Assembly (NCBI GenBank): GCA_046598415.1
Contig: JBKJIG010000145.1
Span: 1-64,000 of the forward strand
DNA from: VFJZ01 sp046598415
GTDB taxonomy: Bacteria; Actinomycetota; Thermoleophilia; Gaiellales; F1-60-MAGs149
DNA length: 64,000 bases
Direction: 5' to 3'
The stretch's first letter is position 1, and the number at the start of each line of letters is the position of its first letter. The position numbers and the translations under genes are program-made. Of the stretch, positions 9,553-18,673 are shown piece after piece. The notes below the pieces were generated by a model. It saw nothing but the letters and a program-made list of their open reading frames with translations, was not told the origin of the DNA and searched no databases.

Positions 9553-11415
9553 GTGACGGCAGTGGACGAACCGGTCGCCGAGCAGACGCCGGCGCGCGTC
9601 CGCCTGCACTTCTCGCCCGAGGGAGGCGAGGTGCGCGTGCCCGCGGGCACGACGGTCTTCGACGGCGCGTCCTGGAACGGCATCGCGATCGACTCCACCT
9701 GCGGCGGGCACGGCACCTGCAAGAAGTGCAAGGTGCAGGTGACCGACGGCAACGTCCCGATCGGGCGCCTCGACGGCCGCGCGTTCACGCCGGACGAGCT
9801 GCGCGGCGGCTGGCGGCTCGCCTGCCGGGCGATCGCCAACGAGGACCTCGAGGTGACCGTCCCGCCGCTGCAGACGCGGCCGAAGGCGGCGCTGGTCGGC
9901 GTCGGCCGCCACGTGATCCTGCGGCCAGCCGTGATCAAGCGCTACCTCGAGCTGTCCGAACCCGACATGGAGGACCAGCTCAGCGACCTGGAGCGGGTGC
10001 GGGCCGCCATCGACGACTTCGACCTGCAGGTCGAGCTGGACGTGGTGCGCACGCTCGGCAAGACGCTGCGCGACGCGCACTGGAAGGTCACCGCGGTGAT
10101 CGTCGACGACAAGCTGATCGACGTCGAGCCGGGGGACACCACCGAACGCCGCCACGCGATCGCGTTCGACCTCGGCACGACGACGGTGGTCGCGACGCTG
10201 CTCGACCTGGCCAGCGCGCGACCCCTGGCGGTGCGCTCGATCCTCAACAAGCAGCAGCCCTACGGCGCCGACGTGATCTCGCGCATCTCGGCCACGATGA
10301 TGGACGACACGGCGCTCGGCACCCTGCAGCGCCTCGCGCACGAGACGCTCGACCAGCTGGCGCAAGAGGTGTGCGAGGCGGCCGACGTGCGGCCCGACGA
10401 GGTCTACGAGATCACGCTCGCCGGCAACCAGACGATGACGCAGCTGGCGCTCGGCATCGATCCCGAGCCGCTGTCGATGGCGCCCTTCATCATCGCCTCG
10501 CGCTCGCTGCCGCCAGCGACGGCGCTCGACTTCGGCGTCAAGGTGCACAAGCGCGCGCCGGCCGAGATCTTCCCGGCGCTCGGCGCCTACGTGGGTGGCG
10601 ACATCGTCGCCGGCCTGCTGGCGACCGGCCTGACGCGCGACCGCCGGATCCGCCTCTTCATCGACGTCGGCACCAACTCCGAGATCGCGATGGGCTCGGT
10701 CGAGCGCGTGGTCGCCACGGCGGCACCCGCCGGGCCGGCGTTCGAGGCGGCGTCGATCCGCTGCGGCATGCGCGCCGCCGACGGCGCGATCGAGAGCGTC
10801 AAGATCACCGACGACGCCCTGACGCTCGACGTGATCGGCGACGTCGAGGCGGTCGGCATGTGCGGCTCGGGCCTCGTCGATACGGTGTCGGAGCTGGTGC
10901 GGGTCGGGCTGATCGACAAGAGCGGCCGGTTCATCCCCGACGAGGACGCCCAGGAGCGATTCCCGGTGCTGGCGCAGAACCTCGTCAAGGTCGACCAGGA
11001 GCGCGTGTTCGTGCTGCACTGGCGCGGCCAGGACCCGGCCGAGTCGGTGTTCCTGTCGCAGCGCGACGTGCGCGAGCTGCAGTTCGCGAAGGCGTCCATC
11101 TCGACCGGCTGGCACATCCTCGCGAAGGAGCTCGGTATCGAGCCGAGCGACGTTTCGCAGGTGCTGCTGGCAGGCTCGTTCGGCTCCTACCTGACGCCGT
11201 CGAGCGCGATCCGCATCGGCCTCGTTCCGCGGCTCGCGACCACGCGCATCGTGTCGGCCGGCAACGTCGCCGGCGAGGGCGCGAAGATGATCGCGCTGTC
11301 GCACCGCGAGCGCGCCGCCGCCGACGCGATCCTGGAGGAGGTCGAGTACGTGGAGCTGTCCGGGCGCACCGACTTCAACGACGCGTTCATCGACATGCTG
11401 GCGTTCCCGGGGTGA
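9553..11415 (+). CDS. RACo-like corrinoid activation protein (2Fe-2S + ASKHA ATPase)
   Basis: A 620-residue protein that would reduce inactive Co(II) corrinoid to Co(I) using ATP. An N-terminal 2Fe-2S ferredoxin domain carries C50, C56, C59 and C91 (C-x5-C-x2-C...C). A linker follows, then an ASKHA nucleotide-binding domain starting near residue 207 (AFDLGTTTVV) with later phosphate and adenosine motifs (DVGTNSEIA, GMCGSGLVD, LAGSFGSY). The GTG start comes two bases after the previous stop. Finding this oxygen-sensitive step in an otherwise aerobic-looking gene set is notable. Confidence 0.92.
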   Translation: MTAVDEPVAEQTPARVRLHFSPEGGEVRVPAGTTVFDGASWNGIAIDSTCGGHGTCKKCKVQVTDGNVPIGRLDGRAFTPDELRGGWRLACRAIANEDLEVTVPPLQTRPKAALVGVGRHVILRPAVIKRYLELSEPDMEDQLSDLERVRAAIDDFDLQVELDVVRTLGKTLRDAHWKVTAVIVDDKLIDVEPGDTTERRHAIAFDLGTTTVVATLLDLASARPLAVRSILNKQQPYGADVISRISATMMDDTALGTLQRLAHETLDQLAQEVCEAADVRPDEVYEITLAGNQTMTQLALGIDPEPLSMAPFIIASRSLPPATALDFGVKVHKRAPAEIFPALGAYVGGDIVAGLLATGLTRDRRIRLFIDVGTNSEIAMGSVERVVATAAPAGPAFEAASIRCGMRAADGAIESVKITDDALTLDVIGDVEAVGMCGSGLVDTVSELVRVGLIDKSGRFIPDEDAQERFPVLAQNLVKVDQERVFVLHWRGQDPAESVFLSQRDVRELQFAKASISTGWHILAKELGIEPSDVSQVLLAGSFGSYLTPSSAIRIGLVPRLATTRIVSAGNVAGEGAKMIALSHRERAAADAILEEVEYVELSGRTDFNDAFIDMLAFPG

Positions 11416-11993
11416 GTCGTACGGCCGTTCTCGCCTGCGGTGCGCTGGCCCTGCACGTGAAGGCGATCGCCGCGCGGAACGGCCTCGACCTCGACGTCCA
11501 CCCGCTGCCGCCCGAGCTGCACAACCGGCCGGAGCGCATCGCGCCCGCCCTGGAGGCGCTCGCGGAGCAGCTCGAGGGCCGCTACGACCGCATCGTCGTC
11601 GGCTACGCCGACTGCGGCAGCCGGGGCGCGATCGACGAGCTGTGCGAGCGGCTCGGCGCCGAGCGCCTGCCGGGCGAGACCTGCTACGACCTGTTCGCCG
11701 GCGCCGCCGCCATCGCTGCGATCCGCGACGAGGAGCCGGGCACGTTCTTCCTCACCGACTTCCTGGTGAAGACGTTCGATCACCTGGTCTGGCGCGGCCT
11801 CGGCCTCGACCGCTATCCCGACCTGCGCGACACGTACTTCGGCAACTACCGCCGTGTGGTGTGGCTGGCGCAGGAGCCGACGCCTGCGCTGCAGGCGGGT
11901 GCCGAGGCGGCGGCCGCGAAGCTCGGTCTCGAGCTGGAGGTGCGCGAGACCGGCGACGCCGGCCTCGCGCGCCAGCTCAGCGTCCACCGCTGA
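11412..11993 (+). CDS. DUF1638 protein of the corrinoid methyltransferase operon
   Basis: A 193-residue protein of the DUF1638 family, which often lies beside MttB-type systems but, as far as I know, has no established function. Visible features are an N-terminal Rossmann-like strand with LACGAL, a YADCGSRGAID loop and GETCYDLF, whose conserved Cys residues might bind metal or cofactor. The GTG start overlaps the activator's stop by four bases (GTGA), so it is co-translated with it. A role in corrinoid handling is inferred from context. Confidence 0.8.
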   Translation: MSRTAVLACGALALHVKAIAARNGLDLDVHPLPPELHNRPERIAPALEALAEQLEGRYDRIVVGYADCGSRGAIDELCERLGAERLPGETCYDLFAGAAAIAAIRDEEPGTFFLTDFLVKTFDHLVWRGLGLDRYPDLRDTYFGNYRRVVWLAQEPTPALQAGAEAAAAKLGLELEVRETGDAGLARQLSVHR

Positions 11994-12029
11994 GGCCTGC
12001 TTTCACTGGCGGCGCGGCCGGATCGCCCG

Positions 12030-12035
12030 TACGAT
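12030..12035 (+). promoter_or_regulatory. -10 element of a leaderless promoter (GMC oxidoreductase)
   Basis: TACGAT seven bases upstream of the GTG start of the first GMC oxidoreductase. It matches the TAnnnT-N6-9-start pattern repeated through the window, and the same TACGAT occurs before the IclR gene and the DadA-like gene. Confidence 0.55.
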
Positions 12036-12042
12036 CGCCTGT

Positions 12043-13527
12043 GTGGAATTTCCTGCATTCGTAGACACCCTCATCCTCGGGGGCGGCACGACCGGCGCCG
12101 CCCTCGCCGGGCTGCTGGCCGAGCGTTCCGACGAGACGATCCTGGTCTGCGAGGCCGGCCCGGACTACGGGCCGCTGGGCTCGCCGGCGTGGCCCGAACC
12201 GCTGGTCAACGGCGGCATGCTCGGCACCGGCGTCGACGACTGGGGCTACACGTCGGGCGTCGAGCGGCACGGCCGCATCCTCGACTTCGAGCGCGCGCGC
12301 GTGATCGGCGGCTGCTCGTCGCACAACGGCTGCGCCGCCATCTGGGGCCACCGCCTGGACTACGACACGTGGGCCGCCGCCGGCAACGACGGCTGGTCGA
12401 CCACCGAGCTCGTGCCGTTCCTCGAGGCGGCGAACCGGCGCCTGCGCGTGCAGACGCCGCCGCGATCCGACCTGACGCCGTTCCAGGCCGCCGCGCACGC
12501 CGCGCTCGAGACGATGGGCATTCCGCGCACCGACGACCTGAACGACCTGGACGAGTCGCAGGGCGTGTCGCCGAGCCCGGTCAACATCGACGACGGGGTG
12601 CGCTTCAACACCGCGTTCGCCTACCTCGACCCGGTCCGCGGCAAGCCGAACCTGACCATCGCCGGCAACGTGATCGCCGACCGGCTGACGGTGCTCGGCG
12701 GGCGTGTCACGGGCGCCGAGGTGATCGTCGACGGCAAGCGCATCACGATCGAGGCCGGCCGCACGGTCGTGGCGGGCGGTGCCTACGGCTCGCCGGGCCT
12801 GCTGGAGCGCTCCGGCATCGGCGATCCGGCCATCCTCGAGCCGCTCGGCATCAAGGTCGTGCACGACCTGCGCGGCGTCGGCAGGAACCTCCACGACCAC
12901 TCGGCGGTGAACTTCTTCTTCTCCGGCACCGACGAGCTGCTCGAGCAGATGCGCCGCCGCGCCGCGACGGGCTTCTGCCCCGAGGAGCAGGTGATCGCGA
13001 AGGTGCGCTCGCACCTCGCGACCGAGGCGTTCGACCTGCACGTGTACCCCGTCGGCGGGCCGTATCGCGACGGTACCGAGGGCATGTTCTTCGAGCTGCC
13101 GGTGGCGTGCATGACGCCGCTCAGCCGCGGCACGTGCCACATCGTCTCGACCGATCCCGAGGTGCTGCCGGCGATCGACCACGCGTTCCTGACCGACCCG
13201 GACGGCACCGATGCGGCCGTGCTGGCCGCCGGCCTCGACTTCGTGCGCGAGATGGCTCGGAAGGAGCCGTTCGCGTCGCTGATCGGCGAGGAGGCGTCCG
13301 CGCCCCCGGCCGACCTGGCCGAGGCGTGGATCCACTACTACCACCCGGTGGGCACCTGCAAGATGGGGCCCGCCACCGACGCGGCCGCCGTCGTCGATCC
13401 CCGCCTGCGCCTGCACGGGCTGGAGGGCGGCTACGTGGCCGACTGCGCGATCATCCCGGTCGTCCCGCGGGCGAACACCAACATCCCAGCGGTGATGATC
13501 GCGGAGCGGCTCGCGACGTGGATGTGA
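12043..13527 (+). CDS. GMC-family FAD oxidoreductase (alcohol/choline dehydrogenase-like)
   Basis: A 494-residue flavoenzyme that oxidises an alcohol to an aldehyde. The FAD Rossmann motif GGGTTGA is near the N-terminus, followed by the GGCSSHNG signature, the second GMC signature (GAYGSPGLLERSGIG) and the catalytic HPVGTCKMG His with the terminal NTNIP Asn. It is shorter than E. coli BetA. The frame is open upstream, but GTG 12043 gives the family N-terminus and lies seven bases after TACGAT. It is followed by a second GMC enzyme and an aldehyde dehydrogenase. Confidence 0.88.
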   Translation: MEFPAFVDTLILGGGTTGAALAGLLAERSDETILVCEAGPDYGPLGSPAWPEPLVNGGMLGTGVDDWGYTSGVERHGRILDFERARVIGGCSSHNGCAAIWGHRLDYDTWAAAGNDGWSTTELVPFLEAANRRLRVQTPPRSDLTPFQAAAHAALETMGIPRTDDLNDLDESQGVSPSPVNIDDGVRFNTAFAYLDPVRGKPNLTIAGNVIADRLTVLGGRVTGAEVIVDGKRITIEAGRTVVAGGAYGSPGLLERSGIGDPAILEPLGIKVVHDLRGVGRNLHDHSAVNFFFSGTDELLEQMRRRAATGFCPEEQVIAKVRSHLATEAFDLHVYPVGGPYRDGTEGMFFELPVACMTPLSRGTCHIVSTDPEVLPAIDHAFLTDPDGTDAAVLAAGLDFVREMARKEPFASLIGEEASAPPADLAEAWIHYYHPVGTCKMGPATDAAAVVDPRLRLHGLEGGYVADCAIIPVVPRANTNIPAVMIAERLATWM

Positions 13528-13546
13528 TCGGACGAGAGGAGCGGCC

Positions 13547-15073
13547 ATGGCCGACGAGTACGACTACGTGATCGTGGGCGGCGGGAGTGCCGGCGCCGTT
13601 GTCGCGGCGCGCCTCAGTGAGGATCCGAACACCTCCGTCTGCGTCCTGGAGTGGGGCCCGAGCGACGTCGGCAACGACGACGTCCTGAAGATCCGGCGCT
13701 GGCTCGACCTGCTCGAGGGGCCGCTCGACCTCGCGTACACCACGACCCTGCAGCCGCGCGGAAACGCCCACATCGTCCACTCCCGCGCGAAGGTGCTCGG
13801 CGGGTGTTCGTCCCACAACACGATGATCTGGTTCAAGCCGTTCCCGGACGACTGGAACGACTGGGTCGACCAGGGCTGCGCGGGCTGGTCGAACGACGAG
13901 ATGGATCCGTACTACGACCGCATCCCCGGCCCGCACGGGCTGGTCGGCGAGAACGACCGCAACGCGATCCTGTACGACTGGATCGAGTCGTGCGGCGCGG
14001 CGCTGGGCGTGCAGCAGAACCCCGACTGGAACGCCGGCCCGTACCGCGACGGGGCGGGGTTCCTCGACGTCGGGTACGACGCCGCCACCGGCGTGCGCTC
14101 GTCGTCGTCGGTGATGTACCTGCACAGCGCCATGTCGCGCCCGAACCTGTCGGTGCAGACCGAGACGCGCGCCATGCGCATCGAGACCTCGGGCGGCCGC
14201 GCCACGGCGGTCGAGGTGCTGCGCGACTCCGGCGGGCGTGATCGCATCGCCGCCCGCAAGGAGATCATCGTCGCGGCCGGCTCGATCGACACGCCGCGCC
14301 TGCTCCAGTACTCCGGCATCGGCCCGCGCCAGGACCTCGAGCGGCTCGGCATCGACGTCGTTGCCGACCTGCCGGGCGTGGGGGAGAACCTGATCGACCA
14401 CCCCGAGTCGATCATCATCTGGAAGCTCAACAGGCCGATGGGCCCCGAGGGCTGCATGGACGCCGACTGCGGCCTGTTCGTGAACCGCCTCGGTGTCGAC
14501 GACCGGCCCGACCTGATGTACCACACCTACCAGCTGCCGTTCACGTTCAACACGGAGCGGCTCGGCTACGAGGTGCCGGACGACCGGTGGTGCATCTGCA
14601 TGACGCCGAACATCCCGCGCTCGCACTCCAAGGGCCGCCTGTACCTGCTGTCGAAGAACCCCGACATCCGGCCGGCCCTCGACTTCCGCTACTTCACGGA
14701 CGAGGATGGCTACGACGAGCAGACGATCGTCGACGGCCTCAAGATCGCCCGCGAGGTGGCCGCCGCGGGGCCGTTCGCCGACTGGATCGAGCGCGAGATC
14801 GCGCCCGGCCCGGACATCACGAGCGACGAGGCCCTGTCCACCTACGGCCGCGCCGTCCACCACACCGTCTACCACCCGTCGGGCACCTGCCGCATGGGCT
14901 CGGTGGACGACGATCTGGCCGTCGTCGGCCCCGATCTGCGCGTGCGCGGCATCGAGGGCCTGTCGATCGCCGACGGCTCGATCTTCCCGTCCATGCCCAC
15001 CGTCAACCCCGTCGTGGCGACGTTCATGATCGGCGAGAAGTCGGCCGATCTCGTGCGCGGCCGTAACTCCTAG
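13547..15073 (+). CDS. GMC-family FAD oxidoreductase (choline dehydrogenase-like)
   Basis: A 508-residue second GMC flavoenzyme, with YVIVGGGSAGAV at the N-terminus, GGCSSHN near residue 85, the second signature SIDTPRLLQYSGIG, and the catalytic YHPSGTCRMG plus NPVVA at the C-terminus. A GAGGAG site precedes the ATG. It lies 19 bp after the first GMC gene and 11 bp before an aldehyde dehydrogenase, the pairing expected for choline to betaine aldehyde to betaine or an analogous alcohol. The two paralogues may have different substrates or work as a pair. Confidence 0.88.
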   Translation: MADEYDYVIVGGGSAGAVVAARLSEDPNTSVCVLEWGPSDVGNDDVLKIRRWLDLLEGPLDLAYTTTLQPRGNAHIVHSRAKVLGGCSSHNTMIWFKPFPDDWNDWVDQGCAGWSNDEMDPYYDRIPGPHGLVGENDRNAILYDWIESCGAALGVQQNPDWNAGPYRDGAGFLDVGYDAATGVRSSSSVMYLHSAMSRPNLSVQTETRAMRIETSGGRATAVEVLRDSGGRDRIAARKEIIVAAGSIDTPRLLQYSGIGPRQDLERLGIDVVADLPGVGENLIDHPESIIIWKLNRPMGPEGCMDADCGLFVNRLGVDDRPDLMYHTYQLPFTFNTERLGYEVPDDRWCICMTPNIPRSHSKGRLYLLSKNPDIRPALDFRYFTDEDGYDEQTIVDGLKIAREVAAAGPFADWIEREIAPGPDITSDEALSTYGRAVHHTVYHPSGTCRMGSVDDDLAVVGPDLRVRGIEGLSIADGSIFPSMPTVNPVVATFMIGEKSADLVRGRNS

Positions 15074-15084
15074 GAGACAGACAC

Positions 15085-16521
15085 ATGGCAATTGCGACCA
15101 GCTACGGCGCGTTCATCGCCGGCGAGTGGGTGCACGGCGAGGGCGGCGACGAGATCGAGGTGCGAGCGCCCTACGACAACGCCCTGGTGGGCTCGGTGAC
15201 GCCGGCCTCCGAGGCGCAGGTCGACGCGGCCGTGGCTGCGGCGAAAGCAGCCTTCCCGGCCTGGCGGCGCACGCCGCTGCGGACGCGAGTCGAGCTGTGC
15301 CGGCGCGCGTTCGACCTCTGCATGGAGCGCAACGAGGAGATCGCGGAGATGATCGCCCGCGAGGTCGGCAAGACCATCCGCGAGGCGCGCGAGGAGATGG
15401 AGGAGTACACCGCCGACCACTTCCGGCGGGCCTCCGAGGACGTGCTGCGGTACGCCGGCTCGGTGCCGCCGTCCACGCAGGACGCTGCGGGCACGAAGCG
15501 AATCATGGTGGTGCAGGAGCCGATCGGCGTGGTGGCTGCGATCTCGCCGTGGAACTTCCCCGTCGACATCGCCGGCATCCCGCTGGTGTACGGCCTCGCG
15601 CTCGGCTGCACGCTGGTCTGGAAGCCGTCGGAGTACGCACCGATCTGCGCCAACATGTTCGTCCAGCTGCTGCACGACGCGGGCTTCCCGCCCGGCACCA
15701 TCAACCTCGTGCACGGTCGCGGCGAGCCCGGCGCACAGCTGGTCAAGCATCCCGACGTGGGCACCGTCGTGTTCACCGGGTCGGTCGAGACCGGCGAGCA
15801 GGTGGCACGCGACGCCGGCCTGAAGAACCGCGTGCTCGAGCTGGGCGGCAACGGCCCCCAGATCGTGTTCGCCGACGCCGACATCGACAAGGCAGCCGAC
15901 GCCGCGATCATGGGCTGCTACTACCTCGCCGGCCAGTGCTGCACGGCGGCCGAGCGGATCCTCGTCCACTCCTCCGTCAAGGATCAGTTCGTGGCTGCGC
16001 TGGTGAGCCGCACGAAGGATCTGAAGGTCGGCGACCCGACGCTCGAGGAGACCGACATGGGCCCGGTGCGGACGCCGGCCGTGCTGGCGCGCACGAAGGC
16101 GCACATCGCAGACGCCGTCGAGAAGGGCGCGCGCGTCGTGCTCGGCGGCGGTCACGACGGCCAGCTGCACGAGGCGACGATCATCGACGGCGTCACGTCC
16201 GACATGCGAATCGCGCAGGAGGAGACGTTCGGGCCGGTCGCGCCGATCATGACGTTCGAGACGATCGACGACGCGATCCGGATCGCGAACGAGACGGAGT
16301 TCGGCCTGACGGCGTCGGTCTTCACGAACGACCTGAAGGTGGCGTGGACGATGGCCGAGGCGCTCGAGCACGGCACGGTGCACATCAACGAGACCACGAA
16401 CTACTGGGATCAGATGGTCGCGTTCGGCGGTGCCAAGAAGTCGGGCTCCGGCCGCGAGCTGGGCCGCTACATCCTCGATGCGATGTCGGAGACGAAGCAG
16501 ATCACCTGGGAGCTCGGCTAG
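15085..16521 (+). CDS. NAD(P)-dependent aldehyde dehydrogenase (betaine aldehyde dehydrogenase-like)
   Basis: A 478-residue ALDH. Catalytic Cys is C286 in GQCCTAAER and the general base E252 in LELGGN; the cofactor segment PWNFP is at about 155-159. It should oxidise the aldehyde made by the GMC enzymes just upstream. A GGAG-rich stretch lies before the ATG. A strong hairpin begins 32 bp after its stop, so it probably ends the transcription unit. Betaine aldehyde is a plausible substrate from context only. Confidence 0.88.
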   Translation: MAIATSYGAFIAGEWVHGEGGDEIEVRAPYDNALVGSVTPASEAQVDAAVAAAKAAFPAWRRTPLRTRVELCRRAFDLCMERNEEIAEMIAREVGKTIREAREEMEEYTADHFRRASEDVLRYAGSVPPSTQDAAGTKRIMVVQEPIGVVAAISPWNFPVDIAGIPLVYGLALGCTLVWKPSEYAPICANMFVQLLHDAGFPPGTINLVHGRGEPGAQLVKHPDVGTVVFTGSVETGEQVARDAGLKNRVLELGGNGPQIVFADADIDKAADAAIMGCYYLAGQCCTAAERILVHSSVKDQFVAALVSRTKDLKVGDPTLEETDMGPVRTPAVLARTKAHIADAVEKGARVVLGGGHDGQLHEATIIDGVTSDMRIAQEETFGPVAPIMTFETIDDAIRIANETEFGLTASVFTNDLKVAWTMAEALEHGTVHINETTNYWDQMVAFGGAKKSGSGRELGRYILDAMSETKQITWELG

Positions 16522-16552
16522 CACCCCTGGAGGTCTACCGGCGATCCGTGTG

Positions 16553-16593
16553 ACGGAGCGCGCGCCCTCCCGCACCGAAGGCGCGCGCTCCGT
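16553..16593 (+). terminator. Hairpin terminator after the aldehyde dehydrogenase
   Basis: A perfect 14-bp GC-rich stem (16553-16566 with 16580-16593) with a 13-base loop, 32 bp after the ALDH stop. There is no clear T-run, which is common in high-GC actinobacteria. Confidence 0.6.
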
Positions 16594-16635
16594 ACAGGTC
16601 GCGCGATCCGCGCGCCTCCCGCGCGGAAACGTTCC

Positions 16636-16676
16636 GGGGTCAGACCCCAGAACGGCGCGAAACGGGGTCAGACCCC
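16636..16676. repeat. Two copies of the palindrome GGGGTCAGACCCC
   Basis: Identical 13-base odd palindromes at 16636-16648 and 16664-16676, 28 bp apart, in the intergenic gap before the metallopeptidase gene. Similar short palindromes are found near the other REP-like sites of this window (37972-37984), and a REP-associated transposase is encoded at 60.6 kb. Confidence 0.75.
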
Positions 16677-16716
16677 ACGCATGGAAGGCGCACGCTTGCG
16701 CGCCGGACACGCCCGC

Positions 16717-17055
16717 TCAGCCGTAGCCGAGCTCCTCGAGGCGGGCGTCGTCGATGCCGAAGTGGTGCGCGATCTCGTGCAGCACCGTGACGCGGATCTC
16801 ATGCGCCAGCACGGCCGGGTCGTGGCCGAAGTCGGCCGTCAGCGGTACGCGGTACAGGTGGATCCGCGCCGGCTCGATCGGCTCGCCACCGTCGCGGTCG
16901 GGCAGCGGGACGCCGTCGTACAGGCCGTAGATGTCGGGCTCGACCGGATCCTCATCCTCGAACAGGAGGGCCACGTTCACCAGCGCCTCGCGCGCCCACG
17001 GCGGCAGCTCCTGCACGGCCTGCAACGCGATCTGCTCGAACTCGCCCGGAGTCAC
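16717..17055 (-). CDS. Small zincin-like metallopeptidase
   Basis: A 112-residue protein of the small 'metallopeptidase family' with minimal zincin fold. The zinc motif HEIAHHFG (HExxHxxG) is close to the C-terminus, followed by DDARLEELGYG. Its substrate is unknown. The frame extends upstream through the tRNA gene, but GTG 17053-17055 gives the family start (TPGEFEQIA) and has TAGGCT seven bases upstream on the minus strand, consistent with leaderless transcription. It is divergent from tRNA-Pro. Confidence 0.85.
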   Translation of the reverse strand: MTPGEFEQIALQAVQELPPWAREALVNVALLFEDEDPVEPDIYGLYDGVPLPDRDGGEPIEPARIHLYRVPLTADFGHDPAVLAHEIRVTVLHEIAHHFGIDDARLEELGYG

Positions 17056-17072
17056 CGTCGAGAGCCTACCGG

Positions 17073-17078
17073 TATACT
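17073..17078 (+). promoter_or_regulatory. -10 element of the tRNA-Pro promoter
   Basis: TATACT eleven bases upstream of the first base of tRNA-Pro, a good housekeeping-sigma -10 at the usual distance for a stable RNA gene. Confidence 0.55.
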
Positions 17079-17089
17079 CGAACGCGCAA

Positions 17090-17163
17090 CGGGGTGTAGC
17101 GCAGCCTGGTAGCGCACCCGGCTGGGGGCCGGGCGGTCGGAGGTTCAAATCCTCTCACCCCGA
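17090..17163 (+). tRNA. tRNA-Pro (anticodon GGG)
   Basis: A 74-base cloverleaf: seven perfect acceptor pairs (CGGGGTG with CACCCCG), a GCGC D-stem, anticodon stem CCCGG/CCGGG around a CTGGGGG loop giving anticodon GGG, and a T-arm with TTCAAAT. The discriminator base is A and the CCA end is not encoded. It reads proline codons CCC/CCT. Confidence 0.95.
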
Positions 17164-17165
17164 TC

Positions 17166-17195
17166 ACGAAAGCCCTGCAAACGCAGGGCTTTCGT
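17166..17195 (+). terminator. Terminator of tRNA-Pro
   Basis: A perfect 13-bp stem (17166-17178 with 17183-17195) with an AAAC loop, two bases after the tRNA discriminator. A short T-containing stretch follows. Confidence 0.85.
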
Positions 17196-17395
17196 CGTTC
17201 CTCCCCTCACCTCCGGCCCTCGACGGCAGGATCTTCGTCGGGACGCCGGGAATCGGTCATGGCGGCGCGACCACGGAATCCGCCTTCGCTGTCTCGGCCT
17301 GCCGGGTCGCGTCGGAGGTTTCACTGCTGCCGTTGCGAACAATGGCCGAGGAGTCTCGCGGCCCTGCGTGACAAACGACTTCCCGAGGCGATCGC

Positions 17396-17776
17396 ATGCA
17401 CTTCAGCGACTTCATCGAAACCATCGGCAAGGCGATCGACGCCCTGGGCGTGATCGTGGTCGTGATCGGCCTCGCCTACGCCACCTTGGCATTTGCGCGC
17501 CCATCGGTCCGCAGGAGCGGCCTGGCCGCGTATCGCAGCTACCGGCAACGCATCGGACGCGCGATCCTGCTCGGCCTCGAACTTCTCGTAGCCGCGGACA
17601 TCATCCGCACCGTCGCCGTCTCGCCATCATTCCGCAGCGTCGGCGTGCTCGCCGTCATCGTCGCGATCCGCACGTTCCTCAGCTTCAGCCTCGAGCTCGA
17701 ACTGACCGGCCGGTGGCCCTGGCAACCGACGCCGTCGCCGAGCAGTGCGCTGTCTGCGGAGAAGAACACAGCCTGA
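17396..17776 (+). CDS. DUF1622 small membrane protein
   Basis: A 126-residue protein of the DUF1622 type with three hydrophobic segments (about 17-34, 54-72 and 79-95) separated by a basic loop rich in Arg (RPSVRRSGLAAYRSYRQRIGR). Members are inner-membrane proteins without a known role. A GAGGCGA site precedes the ATG. The C-terminal Pro/Ser-rich tail is probably cytoplasmic. It ends 78 bp before the aldolase operon and may or may not be part of it. The 200 bp between it and the tRNA show no other feature. Confidence 0.75.
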   Translation: MHFSDFIETIGKAIDALGVIVVVIGLAYATLAFARPSVRRSGLAAYRSYRQRIGRAILLGLELLVAADIIRTVAVSPSFRSVGVLAVIVAIRTFLSFSLELELTGRWPWQPTPSPSSALSAEKNTA

Positions 17777-17854
17777 CGCCGCAGCAGACCCTGGACATTG
17801 TACGATGGACACCTTGCCGCGGACGAGGATCCGGGGTCACCTCGGAGGAGCGTT

Positions 17855-18673
17855 GTGTCGGGAAACCCGCTACGGAAGGCCTGGCTCGACGGCCGGCAGA
17901 CGATCGGCACGTGGTGCTCGATCCCGCATCCGGCGTGCGTCGAGACCGTCGCCCAGTCCGGCTTCGACTGGGTCGTCGTCGACTGGCAGCACGGGCACTT
18001 CGCCGAGGGAAGCCTCGGCTCGATGATCCAGACCGCGACCGTGGCCGGCGCCGCGCCGCTCGTCCGGGTGCCGATCAACGAGCCCTGGATGATCCAGAAG
18101 GCGCTCGACCTCGGCGGCGTCGGCGTCATCGTCCCGCTCGTGAACAGCGCGGCGGAGGCCGAGCGCGCTGCGTGCGCCACCCGCTACCCGCCGGCGGGAG
18201 TCCGCAGCTTCGGACCCCTGCGCGCCTCCCGGGCGATCGGCTGGGAGCCCGCGGCGGCCAACGACGAGGTGGTCTGCATCGTCCAGATCGAGACGGCGGC
18301 TGCCCTCGCGGACGTGGAGGCGATCGCCGGCACGCCGGGGGTCGACGCGCTCTTCGTCGGCCCGGCCGACCTCGCCCTCAGCCTCGGACTCGAGCTCGGC
18401 GCGCCGGAGCTCGAGGACATGCTCGCGCCCGTGCACGAGGCGGCGCGCCGCCATGGCCTGGCGCTCGGCCGCCACTGCGACACCAGCGAAGGGGCCCGCG
18501 CGGGTTTCGCGGCCGGATTCTCGTTCATCGCCGTCGGGGCAGACTCGGAGTTCCTCGGTGCGGCGGCGGCGGCCGCTGCCAGCGAGTCCAGGATCGCCGA
18601 GGGTCCCGCCCGTCCGCCGTTCGCCGACAACGTGAGCCGCCTCCTCGTCTCGTCGGCGCCGCCCGCTCCGTGA
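17855..18673 (+). CDS. HpcH/HpaI-family aldolase
   Basis: A 272-residue class II aldolase of the HpaI type, which cleaves 2-keto-4-hydroxy acids to pyruvate (or a related keto acid) and an aldehyde. The GTWCSIPHP start, VVVDWQHG, metal-binding Glu in QIETAAA and the VGPADLALSLG block are present. GTG 17855 is chosen over the upstream TTG at 17798 because GGAGGAG lies just before it. TACGAT at 17801-17806 may be its -10. First gene of a seven-gene coupled operon; the next start overlaps its stop (GTGA). Confidence 0.85.
   Translation: MSGNPLRKAWLDGRQTIGTWCSIPHPACVETVAQSGFDWVVVDWQHGHFAEGSLGSMIQTATVAGAAPLVRVPINEPWMIQKALDLGGVGVIVPLVNSAAEAERAACATRYPPAGVRSFGPLRASRAIGWEPAAANDEVVCIVQIETAAALADVEAIAGTPGVDALFVGPADLALSLGLELGAPELEDMLAPVHEAARRHGLALGRHCDTSEGARAGFAAGFSFIAVGADSEFLGAAAAAAASESRIAEGPARPPFADNVSRLLVSSAPPAP

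Noticed and set aside
9726..11993. 755-codon frame over the corrinoid activator
   Set aside because: Only its last 193 codons (from GTG 11412) are real, as the DUF1638 gene; the first part is an Arg-rich shadow of the activator gene.
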